64,000 bases of DNA, from contig CAVTBJ010000006.1 of NCBI GenBank assembly GCA_963732925.1, positions 186,001 to 250,000 of the forward strand, read 5' to 3'. Both the position numbers and the translations under genes were made by a program. The DNA is from DASZRZ01 sp963732925. GTDB lineage: Bacteria > Acidobacteriota > Terriglobia > Terriglobales > Acidobacteriaceae. How positions within the stretch are numbered: position 1 is the first letter of the stretch; each line of letters starts with the position of its first letter. Under the pieces are notes generated by a model that saw only the letters and a program-made list of their open reading frames with translations, had not been told where the DNA came from and made no database searches. Below are positions 1 to 7,829 of this stretch, piece after piece.

Positions 1-527
1 TGCCTCACGCTGGAATCGAAATAGATCGAATCTCCCGCATCCAGGCGGTATACGTCGGGACCAATGGACAGATCCAACTGGCCGCGGAGCACGTAAAGAA
101 ACTCGGCGCCGGCGTGTTGATGCAGCTTGACCTTATCGGTTCGTCTCGCCTCGAAAGCGGCCAGAAACGCATTGAATTTTCTCTGGTTGGCGGGAAAATC
201 GAGGCTCTCGAATTCGTAGGCGACCTCGCCGCCACCCATTTTTTCAGCAAACCGGAGGCGGTCTTTCTTTCGCGCAATTGCAACCACGCGCCGCTTGTGT
301 TCGTCGGTGAAAAAGTAATCCAGTCCCACGCTGAATACCATCGCGATGCGCAGCAACGTTGGCAACGTGGGAAACAGTTTTCCGCGCTCCAACTTTGACA
401 GCATCGCCGCGGACAAGCCGGTATGCTTCCCGAGTTCGACCAGTCCCATGCTCTTCTTCAGCCTGAGCCCGCGTAATTTCTCACCCACGGCGTAGGGCTT
501 CATACCCTCGAAAATCGTTGTATTCAC
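1..527 (-). CDS. XRE-family regulator with C-terminal cupin domain (cut by window edge)
   Basis: A DNA-binding transcription factor of the HTH-XRE plus cupin type (the PuuR/SutR-like architecture), which typically senses a small metabolite through its cupin and represses nearby genes. The translated protein begins with an HTH (about residues 14-70; GLVELGKHTGLSAAMLSKLE is a clear XRE recognition region), then a linker, then a cupin (about 120 onward; HQHAGAEFLYVLRG and the start of the next strand). The frame is open to position 1, so the C-terminus lies outside the window. I chose a GTG at 527 because AGGAAA sits about 8 bases upstream; the ATG at 503 is an alternative with a poorly spaced GAGG. 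It diverges from the DUF378/photolyase group, which it may regulate (inference). Confidence 0.85.
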   Translation of the reverse strand, partial: MNTTIFEGMKPYAVGEKLRGLRLKKSMGLVELGKHTGLSAAMLSKLERGKLFPTLPTLLRIAMVFSVGLDYFFTDEHKRRVVAIARKKDRLRFAEKMGGGEVAYEFESLDFPANQRKFNAFLAAFEARRTDKVKLHQHAGAEFLYVLRGQLDLSIGPDVYRLDAGDSIYFDSSVR

Positions 528-581
528 GCGTGATTTTCCTCCCAATCAAAGAATCCGAAAGATTTTGACTGCCAGGCACAT

Positions 582-612
582 GAAGGGCCCTTCCTCATAC
601 GTATTTTCGTAT
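582..612. promoter_or_regulatory. Two adjacent palindromes in a divergent promoter region
   Basis: Between the XRE-cupin gene and the DUF378 gene lie a perfect 12-bp palindrome, GAAGGGCCCTTC (582-593), and a five-base inverted repeat ATACG/CGTAT (597-601 and 608-612). Their position between divergent genes suits binding of the XRE regulator, but no consensus is known to me, so the role is inferred. Confidence 0.35.
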
Positions 613-687
613 TGAGCAACATACTTTGAACTACAGTTAACAATGAAGACCGGCAGCGGTCAACATGAAGAGTGGAGGACGCGAATC

Positions 688-930
688 ATGAAAAAGCTGG
701 ATGTCATCGCAGCAGTACTCCTGGTGATCGGCGGTTTGAATTGGGCATTGGTGGGCGCAGCACGATTCGATCTGGTGGCTGCAGTCTTCGGCATGCGCTT
801 TGGCGAAACGTCTGCGCTCAGCGCGGTGGTGTATCTGCTGGTCGGGTTGTCGGCCCTGTATCAGGCCGTTTCCTGGAAGGCGATCCAACGGCGCTGGAGC
901 GCTGCTCCCGAACTAGCCAGGGCGCGCTAA
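688..930 (+). CDS. DUF378 family small membrane protein
   Basis: An 80-residue protein of the DUF378 (YuzA-like) family; its biochemical role is unknown. The family hallmark is visible: an N-terminal MKKLDVIAAVLLVIGGLNWA, a short polar loop (GAARFDLVAAVFG), and a second hydrophobic segment (SAVVYLLVGLSALYQAV). Two transmembrane helices are expected, so it should sit in the inner membrane. The start at 688 is chosen because GGAGG lies 9 bases upstream and it matches the family N-terminus; an in-frame ATG at 643 would add an unlikely polar tail. It is followed by a likely terminator, so it is probably expressed apart from the photolyase gene. Confidence 0.8.
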   Translation: MKKLDVIAAVLLVIGGLNWALVGAARFDLVAAVFGMRFGETSALSAVVYLLVGLSALYQAVSWKAIQRRWSAAPELARAR

Positions 931-937
931 ACCCAAT

Positions 938-976
938 GAGCGGGAGGACGGATCCCGTTCCCCGCTCCTACTTTTT
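938..976 (+). terminator. Candidate rho-independent terminator after the DUF378 gene
   Basis: A seven-base perfect stem GAGCGGG (938-944) pairs with CCCGCTC (961-967), followed a few bases later by a run of five T. The loop is long (16 bases), so strength is uncertain. It ends just before the photolyase start at 988. Confidence 0.45.
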
Positions 977-987
977 CAGCAGAACAG

Positions 988-2379
988 ATGAACACCATAG
1001 AGAAATGGAGTCACGATCCGCGAGTGACTGTCAGGCGACCTGGTATGCCCAATGCTGGCGGCCATTGCGTTGTCTACTGGATGCAACGAGCTCAGCGAGC
1101 ATTCGACAATCCCGCGCTCGATGTCGCGGTAAGCTTCGCAAACGAGCTGCAAAAACCAGTGGTGGTGTTCTTTGCCGCACCCGTTCCGTTCTGTCCCAAT
1201 GCGAATGATCGTCATTGCCGTTTCCTGGCTGACGGTATCCCCGACATCGCAAAAGGACTGGCAAAGCGCCAAATCGGGCTGGTGTTTCAGCGCTACCCGG
1301 AGCACAGCCTGCTGAACTTCTGCTCGGAGGTGAACCCGTGCTTGGTAATCGGCGACGAGAACCCATTGCGGGAGCCAGAACACTGGCGCAGCAAGGTGAG
1401 CAGGGATCTTCGAGTTCCTTTCTGGACGGTGGATGCTGACGTGGTCGTTCCGTCCAAGTTGCTGGAAAAGGCGCACTATGGCGCGCGCACCATTCGCCCG
1501 CGCCTCGCTCAACTCCTTCCACAATTCTTGCGCCCACAGGACAATTCGGCAGCTCGTGTTGCGTGGAGGCTTCCCGCTCGACTGAGAGCGCAAAATTGGG
1601 AAGATGACTTCACTGCCAACCGGACGGTCAATCGAGACGTAGCTCCCATTGGGGGGTGGCACGGCGGCAGCACGGAAGGCATGCGGCGGCTGAAGCTTTT
1701 TCTTGATAGAGGTCTCGCTGGCTACGCAGACCACCGCGCACGGCCGGAAGTCGACGGCACCAGCCGGCTCTCCGCTTATCTTCATTTCGGCCATCTTGGC
1801 CCGCACACAATTGCATGGGCGGTCAAAACCGCGGATGCCCCTCAGGTGGCACGGGAAGCATTTCTCGAACAATTGATCGTACGGCGCGAACTGGCAGTGA
1901 ACTTCGTTCGTTTCAATCCCATGTACGACTCCATGGAGTGCCTGGAGCCCTGGGCGGACCGGTCGCTTGCCCAACACGCGTTCGATCGGCGGCCGATCTT
2001 GTATAGCGAAAAAGAGTTGCAGAACGCGGAAACGCACGATCCGTTGTGGAACGCCGCTCAGAAGCAGTTGTTGCTTACTGGCTGGATGCACAACTATTTA
2101 CGTATGTACTGGGCCAAGAAAATCCTGGAATGGAGTCCCTCAGTCGTATTGGCGTACCAGCGAGCGATCTGGCTCAACGATTGCTACCAACTAGATGGTC
2201 GGGACCCGAACGGTTATGCGGGAATCGCTTGGGCCATCGTGGGCAAGCACGATCGGCCATGGTTTGAGCGGCCAATCTTTGGACACGTGCGATACATGTC
2301 GCTGGCCGGTACAGGACGCAAATTCGATTCGAAAAGGTACATCGAGCAAATCAACGAACTGGAGCGATCGCATGTTTAG
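988..2379 (+). CDS. Class II CPD photolyase (deoxyribodipyrimidine photo-lyase)
   Basis: A 463-residue flavoenzyme that uses blue light and FAD to split cyclobutane pyrimidine dimers in DNA. It has the N-terminal Rossmann-like antenna domain (VVYWMQRAQRAFDNPALDVA, typical of class II enzymes) and a helical FAD-binding C-terminal domain (STEGMRRLKLFLDRGL; DGTSRLSAYLHFGHLGPH; WNAAQKQLLLTGWMHNYLRM; WLNDCYQLDGRDPNGYAGIA). The length fits the family. No strong ribosome site precedes the ATG. The next gene, tspO, starts inside its last codons, so the two should be co-transcribed. A photolyase with tspO and a DUF2867 reductase suggests a light or oxidative-stress group. Confidence 0.92.
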   Translation: MNTIEKWSHDPRVTVRRPGMPNAGGHCVVYWMQRAQRAFDNPALDVAVSFANELQKPVVVFFAAPVPFCPNANDRHCRFLADGIPDIAKGLAKRQIGLVFQRYPEHSLLNFCSEVNPCLVIGDENPLREPEHWRSKVSRDLRVPFWTVDADVVVPSKLLEKAHYGARTIRPRLAQLLPQFLRPQDNSAARVAWRLPARLRAQNWEDDFTANRTVNRDVAPIGGWHGGSTEGMRRLKLFLDRGLAGYADHRARPEVDGTSRLSAYLHFGHLGPHTIAWAVKTADAPQVAREAFLEQLIVRRELAVNFVRFNPMYDSMECLEPWADRSLAQHAFDRRPILYSEKELQNAETHDPLWNAAQKQLLLTGWMHNYLRMYWAKKILEWSPSVVLAYQRAIWLNDCYQLDGRDPNGYAGIAWAIVGKHDRPWFERPIFGHVRYMSLAGTGRKFDSKRYIEQINELERSHV

Positions 2380-2854
2380 AGCGGGAATCGGCTTATGCGT
2401 GTTCGTCGCCATCTGTTTTTTGGCCGCTGGGATTGGGTCGTGGTTCACCGCCGCCTCGGTGAAGTCCTGGTATCCCGGTCTAATGAAGCCCGCGGGCACT
2501 CCGCCTGCATGGGTATTTGGCCCGGTTTGGTCGACGCTCTATTTGCTCATGGGCGTGGCCGCCTGGCTGGTCTGGCGGCAGCGAACCGTCGCGAATGTCA
2601 CTATCGCTCTGGCGCTTTTTTTCGCCCAACTCGCCCTCAATACAACATGGTCGTTCGTGTTCTTCGGCTTGCGGCAACCAGGGCTGGCACTGCTCGACAT
2701 TCTTGCTCTGCTCGGCGCGATCGTTGCAACGATGACGACTTTTGTTCAACTTTACCGGCCGGCATTTTGGCTGATGACGCCGTACGCGGCCTGGGTTCTA
2801 TACGCCACTTACTTGAATTTTGGTATTTGGCGGCTTAACAGAGGTACTCCATGA
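2372..2854 (+). CDS. tspO: TspO/MBR family tryptophan-rich sensory protein
   Basis: A 160-residue inner-membrane protein of the TspO/peripheral benzodiazepine receptor family, which binds porphyrins and responds to light and oxygen in proteobacteria. Five hydrophobic helices are visible and the family signature residues are present: WYPGLMKPAGTPPAWVFGPV, the tryptophan-rich second helix (YLLMGVAAWLVW), and LNTTWSFVFFG in the fourth helix. I start at 2372, where GGAG lies 7 bases upstream; this overlaps the photolyase stop by 8 bases. The stop overlaps the next start by four bases (ATGA), so photolyase, tspO and the SDR gene are translationally coupled. Confidence 0.9.
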   Translation: MFRAGIGLCVFVAICFLAAGIGSWFTAASVKSWYPGLMKPAGTPPAWVFGPVWSTLYLLMGVAAWLVWRQRTVANVTIALALFFAQLALNTTWSFVFFGLRQPGLALLDILALLGAIVATMTTFVQLYRPAFWLMTPYAAWVLYATYLNFGIWRLNRGTP

Positions 2855-4304
2855 AGATCCTTGTTAGCGGTGCCTCCGGTTACATCGGGAGGCAACTTGC
2901 GGAACGACTGCTTGCCGACGGGCACGAAGTTATCTGCATGGTGCGTAACGCTGCTCGCGCGAACCTCATAACTGCTGAACGCAGCGGAATTGTGGAAGCC
3001 GATGTGTTGCGTCCCGAAACGCTGGTGACGGCCCTCGACGGTATCGAGGTCGCATACTACCTGATCCACTCCATGTCGGGGCGGAAGGGCGGGTTCGAAG
3101 AACGCGACCGCCGGGCCGCGTACAATTTCGCGACCGCCGCGAAACGCGCTGGCGTCCGCAAAGTGATCTACTTGGGCGGCCTCGCGGCAGCAGGCGCTCC
3201 CGTTTCGGAGCACCTGAAGAGCCGCCATGAAACCGGCGCAGTATTGCGCAAGTTCGGTCCGCCGCTTACCGAGTTCCGCGCTGGCATCATCGTCGGGAAC
3301 GGAAGTACTTCGTTCGAGATCATGCGCTGCCTCACTGAGCGCCTGCCGGTTATGATTTGCCCTCGCTGGGTGACCACCCGAACGCAGCCCATCGCAGTAG
3401 ATGATGTCCTCGCTTACCTGATTGCCGCGCTCCGACTGGGCGGGTGCGTCGAACAACCGATCGAAATCGGCGGTGCAACCGTGGAAACCTTCCGGAGCAT
3501 GATGCTTGGCTACGCCCGTCGTCGCGGCTTGAAACGATGGCTCATTCGGGTGCCGCTGCTTACTCCGCGCCTTTCTTCGTACTGGCTTGATCTGGTAACT
3601 TCCTTTTCGCCCGCCGTGTCACGTCCCCTCATCGAAGGAATGAGAAGCGAGTCGGTGTGCACGACGACCCTGGCGGCGCACCTATTCCCTGCTATCCAGC
3701 CGATCTCATACAACGCCGCTCTGCGAAAGTGTTTAGAGCGGTCAGCGCCGGCACTGCCCTTGCCGAAAACGGCTGGGGCACACTTCACGATTCGCGAACA
3801 GGGCATCATTTGTGAGATTCGGAGTTACGCCGTGAACGCTTCAGCCGAGCAATTTTTGCAGTTGTTGCCGGGATGGGCGGCAGCAATGGCTGGTTTTATG
3901 GCAACTTCTTATGGCGCATGCGTGGCCTTTTTGACCGTTTGATCGGAGGTGCCGGTATGTCCCGTGGGCGATCAAGGGCAACCGGGTTGCAGGCCGGCGA
4001 CGTAATCGACTTTTGGCGAGTCGAGCGGGTCGAAGTGCCACGGTCAGTGCTTTTGAGAGCAGAAATGAAAGTTCCCGGTGAGGCGTGGCTGGAGTTTGTC
4101 ATCACGGCGGAAACATCCTGCCGCGCAACCATTGCGTGTCGCGCCTGGTTTGAACCCCGGGGTCTGCTGGGCGAAATCTACTGGTGGGTCTTGTATCCAA
4201 TTCACTTTCTCGTTTTTCGCGGAATGATGCGCAGCATTCGACAACGGGCGGAAACAGGTGCATCGTCGTTCACCGCGAATTTGCCGAACCCGGCCAGCAG
4301 GTGA
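2851..4304 (+). CDS. NAD(P)-dependent SDR with DUF2867 domain, split by one frameshift
   Basis: A nucleotide-sugar-epimerase-like SDR of the E. coli YbjT type. Residues 1-250 form the Rossmann domain (VSGASGYIGRQLAERLLADG, then YLIHSM and the NmrA-like core). The C-terminal DUF2867 domain (FAVVAGMGGSNGWFYGNFLW, VIDFWRVERVE, WLEF) is read in the neighbouring frame. The switch falls in a run of five T at 3853-3857; one extra T gives one open frame of 484 codons plus stop, close to YbjT length. As it stands, the upstream frame ends at 3942. It is either an assembly error or a true mutation; a programmed -1 slip is less likely because the run is not a canonical slippery heptamer. It is the third gene of the photolyase-tspO group. 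Confidence 0.85.
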
Positions 4305-4550
4305 AACGACAACCTGCCAACAACCTCGCGACTTGCGTGAAGGCTCGTGATCCGTCAAGTGCGCGTGGACCGCTCCATCGCCAGATGCGCAAAGCCACCA
4401 TGGTGCGCCGGTCGCTTCCTGATCTCACCGGCAAGGAAGTCGTTCGACGCCTTTGCTCTGCCCTTTGCTAATGCAGGCTCTCGTTCGACCTCAACGCCAA
4501 GACCGGCGGTCGACAGCACCACATATATCTTTCCGAACGTGCAGTTCAGT

Positions 4551-7500
4551 TCACCAGACGACGCGCACAGCAAATTGCACCTGTCTTGCGGCAGTGTCGG
4601 TGGAACTAATTACGCCGGCGCTGGTGATAGGAGTTCCGGAGGAATCGAAGACGTCGCGGCTCGTTAGAGGCGCGCTGAAGTTGCTGCGGTTGAGCACATT
4701 GAAGAATTCGGCGCGGAACTGCACGTTGAACGTTCGCGAGATGGATGGAATGAAGTTGTTCTTGAATACTGAGGAGTTCAGCGTAATCAGGCCCGGGCCG
4801 ATCAACGTATTCCGGCCGAGATTACCGCGCAACGTCAACGGATTGGGCGCGGCGAAACACTCTGTCTTGATGTAATGCCGGGAATTGCCGGGGTTGGTCA
4901 GCGAGTGGCATCCCGGACCAGTGAGTACATTGGGGACTGCAATGCTGGTATCTGTGCTTTTCGTCCCTAGCGGGTCGCCAGCGATTCCGGCGGTGAAAGG
5001 AACTCCGCTGCTCGCCTCCAGAATTCCGCCCATTTGCCATCCGCTCAAAGCCCAACCTAACAGTGAATGGTCGCGGTGACGCCTGGGAAATTCCCAGTTA
5101 TAAAGCACGCGCAGGTTGTGCGTGATATTGAAATCGGAAAGGCCGCGGTTGAGCCGGGGATCAAACCAAAGCGGGCTGGAGAGCGCATTCGTGTATTCGG
5201 TTGGGGTGATGGAACTGGAGCCATCGTCGATCGACTTGCCCCAAGTGTAGGTCGCGGTGACCTGGGCGGATTCCATAAGGCGCTTACGGACCTGCAGAAC
5301 GAGCGCGTGATAGCTGGAGCTTCCCGTCCAGAATACGGAATCAATACGGCCCACCGCAGGGTTGAGGCGCGTGCCCGTGCCCGGCACGGGCCACAAATAA
5401 CCTTGGGTAGTCGCCAGCGGCATGACGATATCGGCATCCTGAACAAGGAACAAGTCGTGAACACCACGGGAGCCGACGTACCCCGTCTTGACCTGCGTCT
5501 GGCCGGGAAACTGCCGCTGGATGGTGAGATTCCACTGCATTACGTAATTGCGTCCCGGGTTCTGCTGGTAGTGCACTTCCCTTGCGCCGGTGGAGCCCAC
5601 AGCAACCGCCGTGTTCCAAATCTGGTTGGGGAAGGAACCGGCGGGGAGATTGCCTGCCTGGCTGGTAAGGTTCGCAGTGGGAAAGTAGGGATCGCTGAAG
5701 AGCTGCCCGGTTTGAAATTCGTAGGGTAGCGGCAGGGCATCAAAGATGCCGAACCCGGAACTGACCACGGTCTTGCCGCTATGGAAGGGATCCCAGGCAA
5801 AGCCCACGCGGGGCTCGAAATTGCGCAGCGTAGGATTCTGAATCAGGGGTTTGCCGGTGTCAGGCTGCGCGTCGGTGAGATTGCGCAATACGGTGAGATA
5901 ACCGTGGACTTCACTGAGGTCGCTCGCCATCTCGTAACGCAGCCCAAGCGTCGCCGTGAAGTTCGAGCGCAAGCGCCATTCATCCAGAAAATACGCGCCC
6001 AGGACCGTCTGGCGAAACCCGCGCATGGGGCTGTTCTGGTTGAGCGGCCCGCGAAAACCGTCGGGCTTGTTGGTGAGAAAGTTCACCAGCGTGTTGAAGA
6101 TGAAACGGCCATCGGGATCGGTCACCGAGACCATGTTGTCGCGCATGCGTTCCATGTTGACGCCCCACTTCAAAACATGATTGCCCCGAGTAGTGGAAAG
6201 GCCTTCATACGCCTGAATTGACGTCCAGCGAAACACTCCCTGGGGCGGGGCACCTAATCCGCCGTGGAAATCCGTGAGTCCCGCCACCTGAATGTTGGGG
6301 GCCGCCTTACCGGGCAGCGCCCCGAAGGACAAGTCGCCGATGAGCGGATTCACCGGCAGCGTGGCTCCCGTATTCACTTCCATGCGGTTTATGCCAAAGC
6401 GGAATGCGCTCACCGTTTGCGGGCTGAGGTTGCGCGTGTAGCCAACTGTGAAAAAGCGCTGGCGGGAGTCGCTGGCGTAAATCTTGGAATTGAAATTATC
6501 GGGCTGCCAGATAATGCCGCGATCCCACATGTAGACTCCGTAGAGAGAGCTTTTTTCCGAGAACTTCGCATCCACGCGATTGGCAATGTGATCACCGGGA
6601 GCGACTCTCTGCCCGCTGACCGCCCACAACCCAGTGTCTCCATTACCGAGAGGGCCGCGATTGGGTAGCGGATAAAAGGCTTCGAGAAACCGGCGAACGG
6701 CAGGGTCAACGGTAATGGCTCCGCTGGAAAGTGCTCCGTCACGCGCCGCCTGCGAGGGAACGGTACGAACGTTGGCAACGCCCTGCGACTGACGCACGCC
6801 TTCGTAGTTTCCGAAGATGTAGATCTTATCTTTCCAGACCGGACCTCCGGCGGAGGCGCCGAACTGATTGCGGCGCAACGGGGCCTTTTCATTATTAAAG
6901 TAGTTCTTCGCGTCGAACAGCGAGTTGCGAATGTAGTGAAACAGACTTCCATGAAAGGTATTCGTTCCGGAGCGAGTCGCCGAACTGATCACGCCTCCGG
7001 TAGAACGCCCATACTGTGGCTCATCATTCCGGGTGAGCACGGAAAGCTGCTCCAGAGCCTCGACTCCGAGGCTGAGCCCGGTGGCGCTGCCCAAGGGACC
7101 GTTGGCATGGTCGTTGACACTGATGCCGTCGAGGACGGAATCGTTCTGGCGCGGGCGGCCTCCGAAGATGGCCATTTGCGAGCCATAACCCTGGGTACCA
7201 TTGCCGCTGGTCTGGGTGCGCGCCCGCATGACTCCCGGCTCCAGCGCGGCCACGTCCGATGCGGAGCGCCCGTTCAGCGGCAAGTTTCCCACTTGGCGGC
7301 GATTCATTCCTTCGCCCGGCGCGGTAGCGAGGGAGAAATTCCCTTCCGGCTGGGAAGAAATCATCACGAAATCAACGGTAGGATTCAGCCCCGGTTGGAT
7401 CGTAACCGGAAGCTGCGACTCTTGAAATCCGGTGGCACTAACTGTAATCCGGTATTTTCCCGGAAGCACCCCGCCAACATTGTATTCACCATTGCTGGCG

Positions 7501-7718
7501 CTGCGGGCAGGATCGTGTTGTGCGCCATCGGAGACGCTGGTAAGAACGATGCTGGCACCGGAGACGGGCGCGCCGGACTTCGTGCGTATGGTTCCGCTCA
7601 CCCTCTGGCCGTCAGTTCCGAAAGCGGTTACGACCGCAAGCGGAAGCACAAGAAAAACCAAAAACCAACGAGAACCCTGAACGACTCGATTTGAGCCGCT
7701 AACAGCGATCATGTTCAT
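4551..7718 (-). CDS. TonB-dependent receptor, Oar-like, with carboxypeptidase-regulatory domain
   Basis: A 1055-residue outer-membrane receptor, intact. It has a signal peptide (hydrophobic stretch about residues 18-34), a CarboxypepD_reg-like domain (about 38-115; GTIRTKSGAPVSGASIVLTS, GVLPGKYRITVSATGF), a plug domain (LPLNGRSASDVAALEPG, VLDGISVNDHANGPLG) and a long beta-barrel ending in aromatic VRVVW, as needed for Bam-dependent insertion. Such proteins take up oligosaccharides or other large substrates using TonB energy. It is the last gene of the big minus-strand locus, 111 bases after the DUF1080/FG-GAP gene. No TonB or ExbB gene is in the window. Its substrate cannot be read from the sequence; the context suggests glycosides. 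Confidence 0.92.
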   Translation of the reverse strand: MNMIAVSGSNRVVQGSRWFLVFLVLPLAVVTAFGTDGQRVSGTIRTKSGAPVSGASIVLTSVSDGAQHDPARSASNGEYNVGGVLPGKYRITVSATGFQESQLPVTIQPGLNPTVDFVMISSQPEGNFSLATAPGEGMNRRQVGNLPLNGRSASDVAALEPGVMRARTQTSGNGTQGYGSQMAIFGGRPRQNDSVLDGISVNDHANGPLGSATGLSLGVEALEQLSVLTRNDEPQYGRSTGGVISSATRSGTNTFHGSLFHYIRNSLFDAKNYFNNEKAPLRRNQFGASAGGPVWKDKIYIFGNYEGVRQSQGVANVRTVPSQAARDGALSSGAITVDPAVRRFLEAFYPLPNRGPLGNGDTGLWAVSGQRVAPGDHIANRVDAKFSEKSSLYGVYMWDRGIIWQPDNFNSKIYASDSRQRFFTVGYTRNLSPQTVSAFRFGINRMEVNTGATLPVNPLIGDLSFGALPGKAAPNIQVAGLTDFHGGLGAPPQGVFRWTSIQAYEGLSTTRGNHVLKWGVNMERMRDNMVSVTDPDGRFIFNTLVNFLTNKPDGFRGPLNQNSPMRGFRQTVLGAYFLDEWRLRSNFTATLGLRYEMASDLSEVHGYLTVLRNLTDAQPDTGKPLIQNPTLRNFEPRVGFAWDPFHSGKTVVSSGFGIFDALPLPYEFQTGQLFSDPYFPTANLTSQAGNLPAGSFPNQIWNTAVAVGSTGAREVHYQQNPGRNYVMQWNLTIQRQFPGQTQVKTGYVGSRGVHDLFLVQDADIVMPLATTQGYLWPVPGTGTRLNPAVGRIDSVFWTGSSSYHALVLQVRKRLMESAQVTATYTWGKSIDDGSSSITPTEYTNALSSPLWFDPRLNRGLSDFNITHNLRVLYNWEFPRRHRDHSLLGWALSGWQMGGILEASSGVPFTAGIAGDPLGTKSTDTSIAVPNVLTGPGCHSLTNPGNSRHYIKTECFAAPNPLTLRGNLGRNTLIGPGLITLNSSVFKNNFIPSISRTFNVQFRAEFFNVLNRSNFSAPLTSRDVFDSSGTPITSAGVISSTDTAARQVQFAVRVVW

Positions 7719-7829
7719 ACCCGTGCGATCTGTAGTGTCGGCCCAGACGTGGACTGCAGACAGCAGTTCCTAACGAAGGGAAATTCAGGTCATCTGCAGT
7801 AGTCTTGTTGGGCAAAGGCATGTGGTCAT

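Noticed and set aside
976..2091. Open frame of about 370 codons on the minus strand under the photolyase gene
   Set aside because: It is exactly opposite a well-conserved class II photolyase and shows no family features of its own; it is a compositional shadow.
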